From the NCBI GenBank assembly GCA_023416575.1, contig JAEZHL010000075.1:1-28611 (forward strand): a stretch of DNA of 28,611 nucleotides. Direction: 5' to 3'. Source of the stretch: Pseudomonadota bacterium (lineage in GTDB: Bacteria; Pseudomonadota; Alphaproteobacteria; Rhizobiales; Hyphomicrobiaceae). The first letter of the stretch is position 1, and every line of letters begins with the position of its first letter. Below, in pieces: positions 1 to 6,753 of this stretch. The translations under genes were made by a program, and so were the position numbers. The notes under the pieces were generated by a model. The model ran no database searches. It saw only the letters and a program-made list of their open reading frames with translations, and was not told where the DNA came from.

Positions 1-361
1 CGCCCCGCGACCCCCTGGCCCCCCTTGTACCCACTACTGTAAGGGCAACCTTGCAACAATCGATCACGAATATGTGAACTAGGTGCTCTTCGTCCCCGAG
101 AGAAGCCATTGGAATCAGAGCAGGTTAGCTTCGAGGCTGTAACATTTGGGGGCCGTTCGTAACAATCCATCAACCCGTGTTGCCAGGTAGCTGAGGCTTG
201 GCCAGTTCGCAGTACCTAAGTGAACGGCTTGGCTGTTCTCCCGTAGGGAGTTAAAGCACAGAGTGCTTCTTGGTCATGTAAACCAGTGTTCTGCGCTAGG
301 TTGTGCTGGCTGGGTGTTCGCTACTGTTCGCAAGTGTTCGCTTGCGGGCTATGGCAGTAGT
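1..361. other. Non-coding stretch at window start
   Basis: No convincing coding region was found on either strand: open frames are short, lack a plausible ribosome binding site and match no family I recognise. Base composition is more AT-rich than the protein-coding part of the window. The right half contains short palindromes (238-250, 255-267, 329-346) and a 10-base direct repeat (315-344), listed separately. It may be the end of an island or an untranslated structured region; the window edge prevents a decision. Confidence 0.6.
315..344 (+). repeat. Three-copy direct repeat, 10-base period
   Basis: The hexamer TGTTCG occurs at 315-320, 325-330 and 335-340, each followed by C and three variable bases, giving an exact 10-base period. 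The third copy forms the loop of the CGCAAG/CTTGCG hairpin at 329-346. It is short and could be chance slippage. Confidence 0.55.
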
Positions 362-410
362 CGCGCCACTGGCAGCTTTGGCCTGAAGCACCGGTAGCTC
401 AGCTGGATAG
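362..410 (+). repeat. Inverted partial copy of tRNA-Arg and its upstream flank
   Basis: This arm matches the reverse complement of 877-924 with one extra base and one substitution. It carries about 26 bases of the flank upstream of the tRNA, then the first 23 bases of the tRNA itself (388-410: acceptor 5' strand, D stem and most of the D loop). The tRNA match stops inside the D loop, and the following bases (TCAATCCCTG) resemble the T-loop side of a tRNA. This suggests a tRNA copy with its middle deleted. It is not a functional tRNA, because no anticodon arm follows. Confidence 0.75.
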
Positions 411-822
411 TCAATCCCTGTCGCAGTCGAAGACTCGACTACTAAAACCTAGCGAGCGATGGAGCGTAATGCCAAAGGCATCGACCTTTGCTCGCTCGCA
501 TAGCGAGTACGCGGTCGAATCCCTGTAGGGGGCTAGCGTTAGCTAGGTGCTTTAGCACTTCCGTCGGAGCGAGTGGATTGACGAGGAGCGCAGCGACGGG
601 AGCCCAGACGTTGACCCATCTAGGTACGGGAAGCGTTCAGCTTTCACTAGGCGAAGCGTACCACTTCCGAAGCGTCAGCCGTGTCAAAGTCCTTTAGGAC
701 CAGAGTGCCGAAGGCACGTTGCTCGCGTAGCGAGTTCTGTCTGAGTCAATACAAGGTCATTACAAATTGGGCTCTGAGGTATTCCAGCGCTCTGCTTGGG
801 GACCCTAACCCATTGAAATCAT
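411..822. other. Non-coding spacer between the inverted tRNA copies
   Basis: This spacer lies between the truncated and the intact tRNA-Arg copies. The open frames across it (488-697, 681-1001) have no family resemblance, and part of one is simply the tRNA read antisense. It holds seven of the ten mini-palindromes. A GGTCGAATCC segment near 513-522 looks like a stray tRNA T-arm. CGAAGCGT occurs twice, at 652-659 and 668-675. No integrase or transposase remnant was recognised. Confidence 0.55.
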
Positions 823-899
823 TGGCGCACCGGGCAGGATTCGAACCCACGACCCCCAGATTCGTAGTCTGGTGCTCTATCCAGCTGAGCTACCGGTGC
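823..899 (-). tRNA. tRNA-Arg (anticodon ACG)
   Basis: On the minus strand the acceptor arms are GCACCGG (893-899) and CCGGTGC (827-833), with discriminator G at 826 and an encoded CCA at 823-825. The anticodon arm is CCAGA, loop CTACGAA, TCTGG, with T33 and anticodon ACG, which reads CGN arginine codons after A34-to-inosine editing. The variable loop has five bases (GGGTC), and the T arm contains TTCGAAT with a five-pair stem including two wobbles. All four arms fold and the 77-base length is normal. No clear promoter was seen upstream. The 5' end and flank are duplicated in inverted orientation at 362-410. Confidence 0.96.
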
Positions 900-924
900 T
901 TTAGGCCAAGCTGCCAGTGGCGCG
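877..924 (-). repeat. Inverted repeat arm overlapping the intact tRNA 5' end
   Basis: This is the partner of the arm at 362-410. It includes the 5' portion of tRNA-Arg and about 25 bases of its upstream flank. The pair is separated by about 466 bases, so the chromosome could fold or recombine across it, inverting the spacer. Confidence 0.75.
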
Positions 925-1295
925 CTCGGAGCGGCGTGGCAGTCGGCGCACTACTAATGCCTGATGGAGCGAAGCGCAAGGGGTTCGGTGGCTCGATGTG
1001 ACACTTCTTGTGCTCGAGCTCGCTACGACGCCAGATTCCTGCTTGGTCGGCCTCCCTGTGGGCGAAATATCCACGAATTCAACGGGTCAGGCCTGCATTC
1101 CGGGGCCTACGAGGGGCGCTCCCGGTCGGGTGCCTGCTTGGCAGCTGGTCCGCCACGCAAATCTGTCGCGGTAACGAATGCGCCACCCCGCCCCGCATAA
1201 TGGCCGGGAGGCTCGGCTCGACGGGCACCGCGGGAGCGGGCTTGGAAGGCAGGAGGCGGAGCCATTTCGACTCCGCCTCCACCGAGCGAACCACA
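925..1295. other. Non-coding gap between tRNA-Arg and the DUF1127 gene
   Basis: About 370 bases without a supportable gene. Several overlapping frames are open on both strands, but none has a good start or recognisable content. The left 80 bases continue the palindrome-rich composition of the tRNA region. From about 1080 the sequence returns to the high-GC style of the rest of the window. The only clear structure is the hairpin at 1252-1280. Confidence 0.5.
1252..1280 (-). terminator. Hairpin downstream of DUF1127 gene
   Basis: A perfect 10-pair stem: GGAGGCGGAG at 1252-1261 with CTCCGCCTCC at 1271-1280, and a nine-base loop. It begins about 15 bases after the DUF1127 stop codon on the minus strand. 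No T-run follows, so it may be a 3'-end stabiliser or the body of a small 3'-UTR RNA rather than a classic terminator. The 3' arm is an anti-Shine-Dalgarno-like pyrimidine run. Confidence 0.6.
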
Positions 1296-1520
1296 TCACC
1301 TGTTCTCCGGGACATCCCACCAAGAGCGATTCGCTTCTCGGTAAACATCGGACCGACTGAGCCCGAGATCCTTCAGCGCTCGATCGCTCAAAGCCATCAG
1401 CGCCCGGCGCTCAAAGTAGATGATATAGGCCTGCGGCAGCTGCCGCAGGAACCGCCGGATCCGGCCAAGGCGCGGCAATGCGGGGCGGGCCGGGAATGCA
1501 GTCCGCGTCGTGCTCGACAT
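1296..1520 (-). CDS. DUF1127 small basic protein
   Basis: This 74-residue protein ends in a DUF1127 domain. The stretch RRALMALSDRALKDLGLSR at about residues 38-56 is the family signature, followed by SDVYREANRSWW. The N-terminus is arginine/proline-rich. Family members are small, basic, common in alphaproteobacteria, and in the studied cases act as RNA-binding or stress/metabolism modulators; the role here is inferred only. The start at 1520 is preferred over the longer frame because GGAGAG lies about ten bases upstream and the 26 upstream residues lie outside the domain. It is transcribed divergently from the LysR gene, which is the obvious candidate regulator. A strong hairpin follows the stop. 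Confidence 0.85.
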   Translation of the reverse strand: MSSTTRTAFPARPALPRLGRIRRFLRQLPQAYIIYFERRALMALSDRALKDLGLSRSDVYREANRSWWDVPENR

Positions 1521-1584
1521 CTCAACTCTCCATTCTTGTTGCCGTTGGCCGATGCCAGCCGGCTGATGGTGAGTACGGAGTATC

Positions 1585-1598
1585 ATGCGCTCTTGCAT
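1585..1598. promoter_or_regulatory. Inverted repeat in the divergent DUF1127/LysR promoter region
   Basis: ATGC, six bases, GCAT lies in the 159-base spacer between the two divergent genes, about 65 bases upstream of the DUF1127 start and 80 upstream of the LysR start. LysR regulators usually bind short dyads in such spacers. This dyad does not match the T-N11-A consensus exactly. The AT-rich segment 1609-1625 just to the right could hold promoter elements. Confidence 0.35.
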
Positions 1599-1679
1599 AA
1601 GAGAAACGAATGATATTTATATGGTGCATCACGGTCCGTTATTGTTGTCCCGCAGTGCCTGACCCCTCGGAGGTGTCCG

Positions 1680-2654
1680 ATGACCCGGGATATCGATATT
1701 GCGTTGTTGCGGGCATTTCTCGCGGTGGTTGAAACCGGCAGCGTGACGACGGCCGCCCGCATCCTCAATCGCACCCAGGCGGCAGTGAGCCTGCAGGTGA
1801 AGCGCCTGGAAGAATTTTTCGGGGCTGAGCTGTTCGTTCGCGAGCGCAAGCGCTTTTCCCTGTCGCCGACGGGCGAGCGCCTGTTAGGCAACGCGCAGCG
1901 CCTCGTCGCGCTCAACGATGCAACCTGGGGTGCGATGACGACCCCTCAGTTCGAGGGCGAGGTCCGGCTGGGTGTTCCGCCTGACATCGTCACCAGCATC
2001 ATTCCTCCCGTGCTGCAGCGGTTCAACCAGTCTTGGCCACGGATCAATATCTCGCTGATCAGCAAGTCAACGACGTCACTGCTGCAGGACCTCGACGAGC
2101 GCCAGGTGGACTTGACCCTGACCACGGAGGTTGATTGCGGGCCGGGCGGCGAGACGTTGCTGACCGATCGTCTCGTGTGGGTCGGCGGGCAGGGATCGAA
2201 CGTGCACCTGCGCCGGCCGCTGCCGGTTTCGCTCGGCTCCAAGGATTGCCGCTTCCGGCCGGAGGTCACCCGAGCGCTGCTCGCCTCTCAGATCGACTGG
2301 TGGCCGGTCAGCCAGGATTGCAACATGGAGCCGGTCTACGCGACATTGAAGGCCGGAATGGCGGTCGCGCCGCTCATCCGGACGTCGGTGCCCGATTACC
2401 TCCAGATCCTTGGCGCGGACGCGGGACTGCCGGCGCTGCCGAATTTCATGGTCAACCTCTACCTTGCGGCAAACGCCTCGGAAATTGCGCGGGAGCTGGC
2501 GCGCTGCATTCGCCACGGCATCGAACTGCGCTTCGGCCCGAGCCGTAGCCGGCTGCAGAACCGACGCGAGTACCGGGAGCCGGTGATGACTGGCGGAGCC
2601 GTCAGACGCGACGGGGGCTTCGGTGCATCCCGACGGATCGAGGCTGCCGAATGA
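1680..2654 (+). CDS. LysR-family transcriptional regulator
   Basis: A 324-residue regulator. The N-terminal winged helix-turn-helix (about residues 5-65) reads LRAFLAVVETGSVTTAAR, then NRTQAAVSLQVKRLEEFFGAELF and SLSPTGERLL, a textbook LysR DNA-binding domain. The rest is a periplasmic-binding-like effector domain (about 90-290). The last 35 residues, rich in arginine and glycine, extend beyond the usual family length of about 300. The start is supported by GGAGGTG eight bases upstream. Its position divergent from the DUF1127 gene suggests that gene is a target, as is typical for this family; the effector cannot be told from sequence. Confidence 0.93.
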   Translation: MTRDIDIALLRAFLAVVETGSVTTAARILNRTQAAVSLQVKRLEEFFGAELFVRERKRFSLSPTGERLLGNAQRLVALNDATWGAMTTPQFEGEVRLGVPPDIVTSIIPPVLQRFNQSWPRINISLISKSTTSLLQDLDERQVDLTLTTEVDCGPGGETLLTDRLVWVGGQGSNVHLRRPLPVSLGSKDCRFRPEVTRALLASQIDWWPVSQDCNMEPVYATLKAGMAVAPLIRTSVPDYLQILGADAGLPALPNFMVNLYLAANASEIARELARCIRHGIELRFGPSRSRLQNRREYREPVMTGGAVRRDGGFGASRRIEAAE

Positions 2655-2721
2655 TGGCGTCCCCGGTCTGCAATCCGACGTCGTCCCCGGAAGATGGGAT
2701 TGCTCGGCCAGCGAGCGGTGA

Positions 2722-3603
2722 ATGTTGACGCGATTGGTCGACCGCTGGGTTCGCCGCCGCTGGAGATCAGACCCGGCGGCGCTGGCGCAATGGAGTGGTC
2801 TCGAACCGGCTACGGTCGTGACGGGTGGCTCCGAAGGCATCGGCTTCGAGATTGCCCGCCGCTTTGCAGGGCGCGGTCACACGGTGGTTCTGGTCGCTCG
2901 GCGGCCGGAGCCGCTTGAGAAAGCCGCCGCGCGCATCCGCGACGAGTTCGCCACGAAGGCTGTGGCAGTGCCGCTCGATGTGACGCGCGCGGATGCGGCA
3001 GAGATGTTGGAGGCGGAGCTCAGGCGGCACGGGCACTATGCCGATGTGCTGGTGAGCAGCGCCGCGATGGGGCTGAGCGGCGACTATACCGGCCAACCGC
3101 CGGCACAGATCGATGCGCTCGTCGAACTCAATGTGCGCGCCCTCTCGGCGCTGATGCGGCATTTCCTGCCGGGCATGTGCGCAAGGGGCCGCGGTGGCGT
3201 CCTCAATATCGCCTCGCTCGGTGGCTACACGCCCGGCCCGTATCAGGCTGCTTATTATGCGAGCAAGGCGTATGTCATCGCGCTGACGGAGGCCGTCGCC
3301 TGGGAATCTCGTGGGCTCGGCGCCCGGATTGCAGTATTCGCTCCCGGGCCGGTCAACACGCGGTTCCATGCGCGGATGGGGGCTGAAGGATCGTTTTACC
3401 GTTGGCTGATACCAGCGCCGAGCCCGTCGATGGCAGCGGGCTCAGCAGTGCGCTGGTTCGGGTGGGGGCGCACGGTGATTACGCCGGGATTGATGGCACC
3501 GCTCGTGGCATATCTCATGCGGTTGACCCCGCATCCAGTTCTGGTACCGATTGTTGGCTGGCTGCTGAAGCCGAGGGACTTTCTGAAGAATGTTGGACAG
3601 TAG
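2722..3603 (+). CDS. Short-chain dehydrogenase/reductase (SDR)
   Basis: A 293-residue classical-type SDR, presumably NAD(P)-dependent. The nucleotide-binding motif TGGSEGIG is at 34-41, the structural Asn at N137, the catalytic Ser at about S165 (NIASLGG) and the Tyr/Lys pair at Y178 and K182 (YYASK). The usual NNAG motif is replaced by SSAA (112-115). About 30 residues precede the Rossmann fold, and the C-terminal 80 residues are hydrophobic and proline-rich (LMAPLVAYLM, PHPVLVPIVGWLL), suggesting membrane contact as in SDRs acting on lipid-like substrates. Its last 14 bases overlap the next gene, so the two are almost certainly co-transcribed. The substrate is unknown. The start has only a weak upstream purine stretch. 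Confidence 0.88.
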   Translation: MLTRLVDRWVRRRWRSDPAALAQWSGLEPATVVTGGSEGIGFEIARRFAGRGHTVVLVARRPEPLEKAAARIRDEFATKAVAVPLDVTRADAAEMLEAELRRHGHYADVLVSSAAMGLSGDYTGQPPAQIDALVELNVRALSALMRHFLPGMCARGRGGVLNIASLGGYTPGPYQAAYYASKAYVIALTEAVAWESRGLGARIAVFAPGPVNTRFHARMGAEGSFYRWLIPAPSPSMAAGSAVRWFGWGRTVITPGLMAPLVAYLMRLTPHPVLVPIVGWLLKPRDFLKNVGQ

Positions 3604-4414
3604 AGCAGCAGACGCGGAGAGCGGTGCGGCAACCCTTGGGGCTGGCTCGGGGGAACTCCTACAACAGACGCCGAAGTCGGTGGTTGTCGTCCTCCACCAA
3701 CCTCATTCCAATCCGGGCCATGTGGGGCAGTGGCTCAGGATGCGGGGCTATCGCCTCGATGTCCGCCGTCCCCGTTATGGCGATCCGTTGCCAGAGACGC
3801 TGGCGCATCATGCGGGGGCCGTCATTTTCGGCGGACCCATGAGCGCCAACGATCCTGACGATTACATCAAGATCGAGACCGACTGGATTGGGGTCGCGCT
3901 GCGAGAGAAAAGGCCGTTTCTCGGCATCTGCCTGGGCGCGCAAATGCTGGCGCGGCATCTCGGCGCCCGTGTTTACGAGCACCCGGAACAGCATGTCGAG
4001 ATCGGCTATCATGCGATCAGCCCGACGTCCCATGCGCGGCAGTTCGGCGGCTGGCCCGAGCGGGTCTACCAGTGGCACCGCGAGGGATTCGATCGGCCAC
4101 ATGGCGCGACGGTGCTCGCAACAGCAGATGGCCGGTTCGAGAACCAGGCGATGGTTTACGGCGGGACCGCCGTCGGCGTGCAGTTCCATCCGGAGATCAC
4201 CTACGCAATGGTGAACCGGTGGAGTGGCAATAATCCGCAGCGCCTGACGCTGCCGGGCGCCCAGGATCGGCCGTCGCAGCTATCGGATCATCTCGCGCAC
4301 GGCCCTGCTGTGCGGCGTTGGCTCGACAGCTTCATGCCGCGCTGGTTGGCATCGAGCCATAGCTCGCAAATCCCGTCTGTATCCGTGTCGGCTGAGAGCC
4401 CAGTACCGGCCTGA
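3590..4414 (+). CDS. Class I glutamine amidotransferase (GATase1) domain protein
   Basis: A 274-residue free-standing GATase1 protein. The nucleophile elbow GICLGAQML places the Cys at C114. The other triad residues are H200 and E202 in GVQFHPEIT, and the FGGPMSANDPD stretch (80-90) forms the oxyanion side. Such domains hydrolyse glutamine and pass ammonia to a synthase, but no synthase partner lies beside it; some stand-alone members have become gamma-glutamyl hydrolases or have unknown roles. The first 29 residues and the last 50 lie outside the domain, so the true start could be later (for example near residue 30). It overlaps the SDR gene by 14 bases, implying translational coupling. Confidence 0.88.
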   Translation: MLDSRAADAESGAATLGAGSGELLQQTPKSVVVVLHQPHSNPGHVGQWLRMRGYRLDVRRPRYGDPLPETLAHHAGAVIFGGPMSANDPDDYIKIETDWIGVALREKRPFLGICLGAQMLARHLGARVYEHPEQHVEIGYHAISPTSHARQFGGWPERVYQWHREGFDRPHGATVLATADGRFENQAMVYGGTAVGVQFHPEITYAMVNRWSGNNPQRLTLPGAQDRPSQLSDHLAHGPAVRRWLDSFMPRWLASSHSSQIPSVSVSAESPVPA

Positions 4415-4811
4415 CCGGACAGGGCGCGCTGTGGTTGTTGGCGGTGCGCGACATCTCCTCGAGCGCGATTCGTTTGCTGATTAAAAACCAATTGCTGCTA
4501 GACTTCGAAAGCGCCGTGAAGCTAGTGCCGCGTATCCCGGCGCAGGGCGCGGTGGCGATCGGAACGCGCGTTCGATCCGAAACCTGCCACCGCGCCATTC
4601 GTCTCGCGGCTGTGGAAACGAGCGCTTAGGTTTTGCGACGGGTGCGACTGTTGCTGTCCGGGCAAGATCAATGGCTTGGCGCAGAAGGTCGGCCGACGAT
4701 AACGACCGGATTGGGCTGGTGCTGGCCGGTTCTGGTCGGGCGACCGGCGTTACGCGAAGCGGTAGAGCGCTTTTCGTGACCGCTGCTGCAAGGCCGCTCC
4801 TCACCGCTTGG
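4415..4811. other. Gap between convergent GATase and DinB genes
   Basis: About 400 bases with no supportable gene. Frames on both strands lack family resemblance. The middle (4470-4515) is locally AT-rich. On the minus strand the bases around 4445-4485 show a loose similarity to the 3' end of the DUF1127 gene, too weak to call a pseudogene. No clear intrinsic terminator was seen for either flanking gene. Confidence 0.5.
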
Positions 4812-5369
4812 CTACATGATCTCTTCCGGGCCCTCGATGCCCGAAGCGTCGAGATCGGGCGCGCGAATTTCTGCATCGAAGCGCAGGAAATACTCATCGA
4901 GCTGAGGTGGATCGACCGGCGTTCCAGACAGCATGGCGTGGGCCTGCCCGCGATGGTGGATCTGGTGCACGAAAAGATGGGAGAGCGTATCGCCCACCGT
5001 CTCATTGTCGATCCCCCTCGGGCCGCGATCGATGCCGATGACACGATCGAGCTCCGCCATCGACAGCCGGTCGCAGAAGCCGATCAGCCGCTGATCCGTC
5101 GCGATCTGATCGGTCCGCAGCACCGAGAAATCCTGCACGGGCTGACGGACAGAGAAGTGGGAGTAGCCGAGCCTGCCGCCCTCGAGTGCATCGAGATAGT
5201 ACAGATCGACGAGCAGGATGTGGTCGAGCGTGGCTTGAACCGATGGGAAGAAGCTGGTGCGCGTGGCGCCGAACTCCTCGGGGGTCAGGCGACTGCACGC
5301 TTCGAGCAGCCGCCAGTTCGACCACGCGTTGTTGCGCGCCATGCGCCGGAAGTGGGTCACGAGGTCCAT
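4812..5369 (-). CDS. DinB-family protein
   Basis: A 185-residue four-helix-bundle protein of the DinB/YfiT-like family (not DNA polymerase IV). The metal-binding histidine triad typical of the fold is visible: H50 (TLDHIL) plus H135 and H139 in HQIHHRGQAHAML, the characteristic helix-4 signature. Members bind a divalent metal, and some act as thiol-dependent transferases; the substrate is unknown here. The start at 5369 (MDLVTHFRRMARNNAWSN) matches the usual family N-terminus, with GAGG about ten bases upstream. A start 14 codons earlier at 5411 is possible. It is divergent from coaBC and probably monocistronic. Confidence 0.9.
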   Translation of the reverse strand: MDLVTHFRRMARNNAWSNWRLLEACSRLTPEEFGATRTSFFPSVQATLDHILLVDLYYLDALEGGRLGYSHFSVRQPVQDFSVLRTDQIATDQRLIGFCDRLSMAELDRVIGIDRGPRGIDNETVGDTLSHLFVHQIHHRGQAHAMLSGTPVDPPQLDEYFLRFDAEIRAPDLDASGIEGPEEIM

Positions 5370-5526
5370 GGTCAGTGCCTCATGCTTGCGATGCGGCCCC
5401 AGTCTCAGCATGCGCCCTATTTCACCACGTCATAGCTGAGCATGGAAGTTGCCCGAGCGACGTGTTAACTCGCCGGCTCCAACGCGTGTGCTAAAAATCG
5501 GGCTTCAGACACCAGCGGCGATCAAC

Positions 5527-6753
5527 GTGACCGGCAAGCGCATCCTCCTTATCATTGGCGGTGGGATAGCCGCCTACAAGTGCCTCGACCTCATAAGGCG
5601 ACTGCGCGAGCGCGGCTTTTTGGTCCGGTGTGTCATGACCCCGGCAGCGCAGCAGTTCATCACGCCGCTCGCCGTTGGGGCGATTTCGGGCGACCGTGTT
5701 TTCACTGAACTGTTCGATTGCGACGACGAGCACGACGTCGGCCATATCCGCCTCAGCCGCGAAGCCGACCTGCTCGTGGTCGCGCCGGCGACGGCGAGCT
5801 TGCTGGCCAAGATGGCCGGGGGGCATGCGGACGATCTGGCGAGCGCCGTTCTGCTCGCGACCGATAAGCCTGTGCTGGTGGCGCCGGCCATGAACCCGCG
5901 CATGTGGCTCAATCCGGCGACACAGCGCAATGTTGCGACTCTGAAGGCGGATGGCATCCGCTTGGTTGGGCCGAACAGCGGCGAGATGGCGGAGCGTGGC
6001 GAGGCTGGGCCGGGGCGCATGTCCGAGCCGCTCGAGATCGTGGCTGCCATCGAGGCGCAACTAGCGGCAGCAACTGCTCAAGGCCCGCTTGCCGGCCGTC
6101 ACGTGCTCGTCACCAGCGGCCCGACGCAGGAGCCGATCGATCCGGTGCGGTACATCGCCAATCGGTCGTCGGGCAAGCAAGGTCATGCCATCGCACGCGC
6201 GGCGGCCGAGCTCGGGGCGCGCGTCACGCTTGTTTCTGGTCCAGTGTCCATTCCCGATCCACCCGACGTGAACGTCATCCATGTGGAGACCGCGCGGGAG
6301 ATGCTGGCGGCTGTCGAGGCGGCATTGCCGGCCGACATCGGCATCTTCGCGGCCGCAGTCGCCGACTGGCGGGTCGCCAACGCGGCGGGCCAGAAGATCA
6401 AGAAGGACAAGGACGCGGCCGTGCCGTCGCTCACGTTTGTCGAGAACCCCGACATCCTCAAGACGATCGCGACGCGCGGACCTGCCCGTCCCGCGCTCGT
6501 CATCGGATTTGCAGCTGAAACGCAAAACGTCGTCGAGCTGGGGAAGAAGAAGCGAAAGGCAAAGGGCTGCGATTGGATCATCGCCAATGATGTTTCCGAG
6601 CAGGGTGGGGCCATGGGCGGGGACCGCAATGCCGTGCATCTGATCACGGCCCGCGGTGTCGAAAGCTGGCCGGACATGGACAAGTCCGAAGTCGCGCGCC
6701 GGCTCGTCGAGCGCGCCGCCGAGCACCTCACGCAGACGCAGGTTTCCGTCTGA
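5527..6753 (+). CDS. coaBC: Bifunctional phosphopantothenoylcysteine decarboxylase / phosphopantothenate-cysteine ligase
   Basis: Makes 4'-phosphopantetheine for coenzyme A: the CoaB half joins cysteine to 4'-phosphopantothenate using CTP and the CoaC half decarboxylates the product with FMN. CoaC (about 1-180) shows GGGIAAYK, the active-site His in HIRLSREAD (H73 from this start) and PAMN (120-123). CoaB (about 185-408) shows TSGPTQEPIDPVRYI, NRSSGKQG, AAVADW and the KIKK region. The flap segment reads AERGEAGPGRM, with Arg where the E. coli enzyme has its flap cysteine. The GTG at 5527 is chosen because homologues begin just before GKRILL; in-frame TTG (5449) and GTG (5488) starts are alternatives, and no strong ribosome binding site decides. 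Its stop overlaps the dut start by one base. Confidence 0.93.
   Translation: MTGKRILLIIGGGIAAYKCLDLIRRLRERGFLVRCVMTPAAQQFITPLAVGAISGDRVFTELFDCDDEHDVGHIRLSREADLLVVAPATASLLAKMAGGHADDLASAVLLATDKPVLVAPAMNPRMWLNPATQRNVATLKADGIRLVGPNSGEMAERGEAGPGRMSEPLEIVAAIEAQLAAATAQGPLAGRHVLVTSGPTQEPIDPVRYIANRSSGKQGHAIARAAAELGARVTLVSGPVSIPDPPDVNVIHVETAREMLAAVEAALPADIGIFAAAVADWRVANAAGQKIKKDKDAAVPSLTFVENPDILKTIATRGPARPALVIGFAAETQNVVELGKKKRKAKGCDWIIANDVSEQGGAMGGDRNAVHLITARGVESWPDMDKSEVARRLVERAAEHLTQTQVSV

Larger units (their letters stand above)
238..734. repeat. Cluster of ten mini-palindromes
   Basis: Ten short perfect hairpins lie within about 500 bases. CTCCC/GGGAG with loop GTA is at 238-250. AGCAC/GTGCT with loop AGA is at 255-267. 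CGCAAG/CTTGCG is at 329-346. ATGCC/GGCAT with loop AAA is at 469-481. CTCGCT/AGCGAG is at 491-507. CTAGC/GCTAG with loop GTTA is at 533-546. GTGC/GCAC with loop TTTA is at 547-558. GTCC/GGAC with loop TTTA is at 689-700. GTGCC/GGCAC with loop GAA is at 705-717. CTCGC/GCGAG with loop GTA is at 722-734. Stem length (4-6) and loop length (mostly 3-4) are uniform while stem sequence varies. Either a palindromic element has spread here or the stretch encodes a heavily folded RNA. Confidence 0.7.

Noticed and set aside
681..1001. Open frame across the tRNA-Arg region
   Set aside because: Its middle is the tRNA gene read antisense (the HRAGFEPTTP-like peptide is a known artefact of tRNA antisense translation), and the rest has no family resemblance.
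1..1295. Integrative element or prophage end at tRNA-Arg
   Set aside because: No integrase, transposase or phage gene is visible and the tRNA duplication is of the 5' end in inverted orientation, not the expected 3' direct repeat; the window edge leaves the question open.
4440..4530. Possible DUF1127 remnant on the minus strand
   Set aside because: Roughly 27 bases resemble the 3' end of the DUF1127 gene, but the upstream bases do not preserve the domain in any frame, so chance similarity is more likely.
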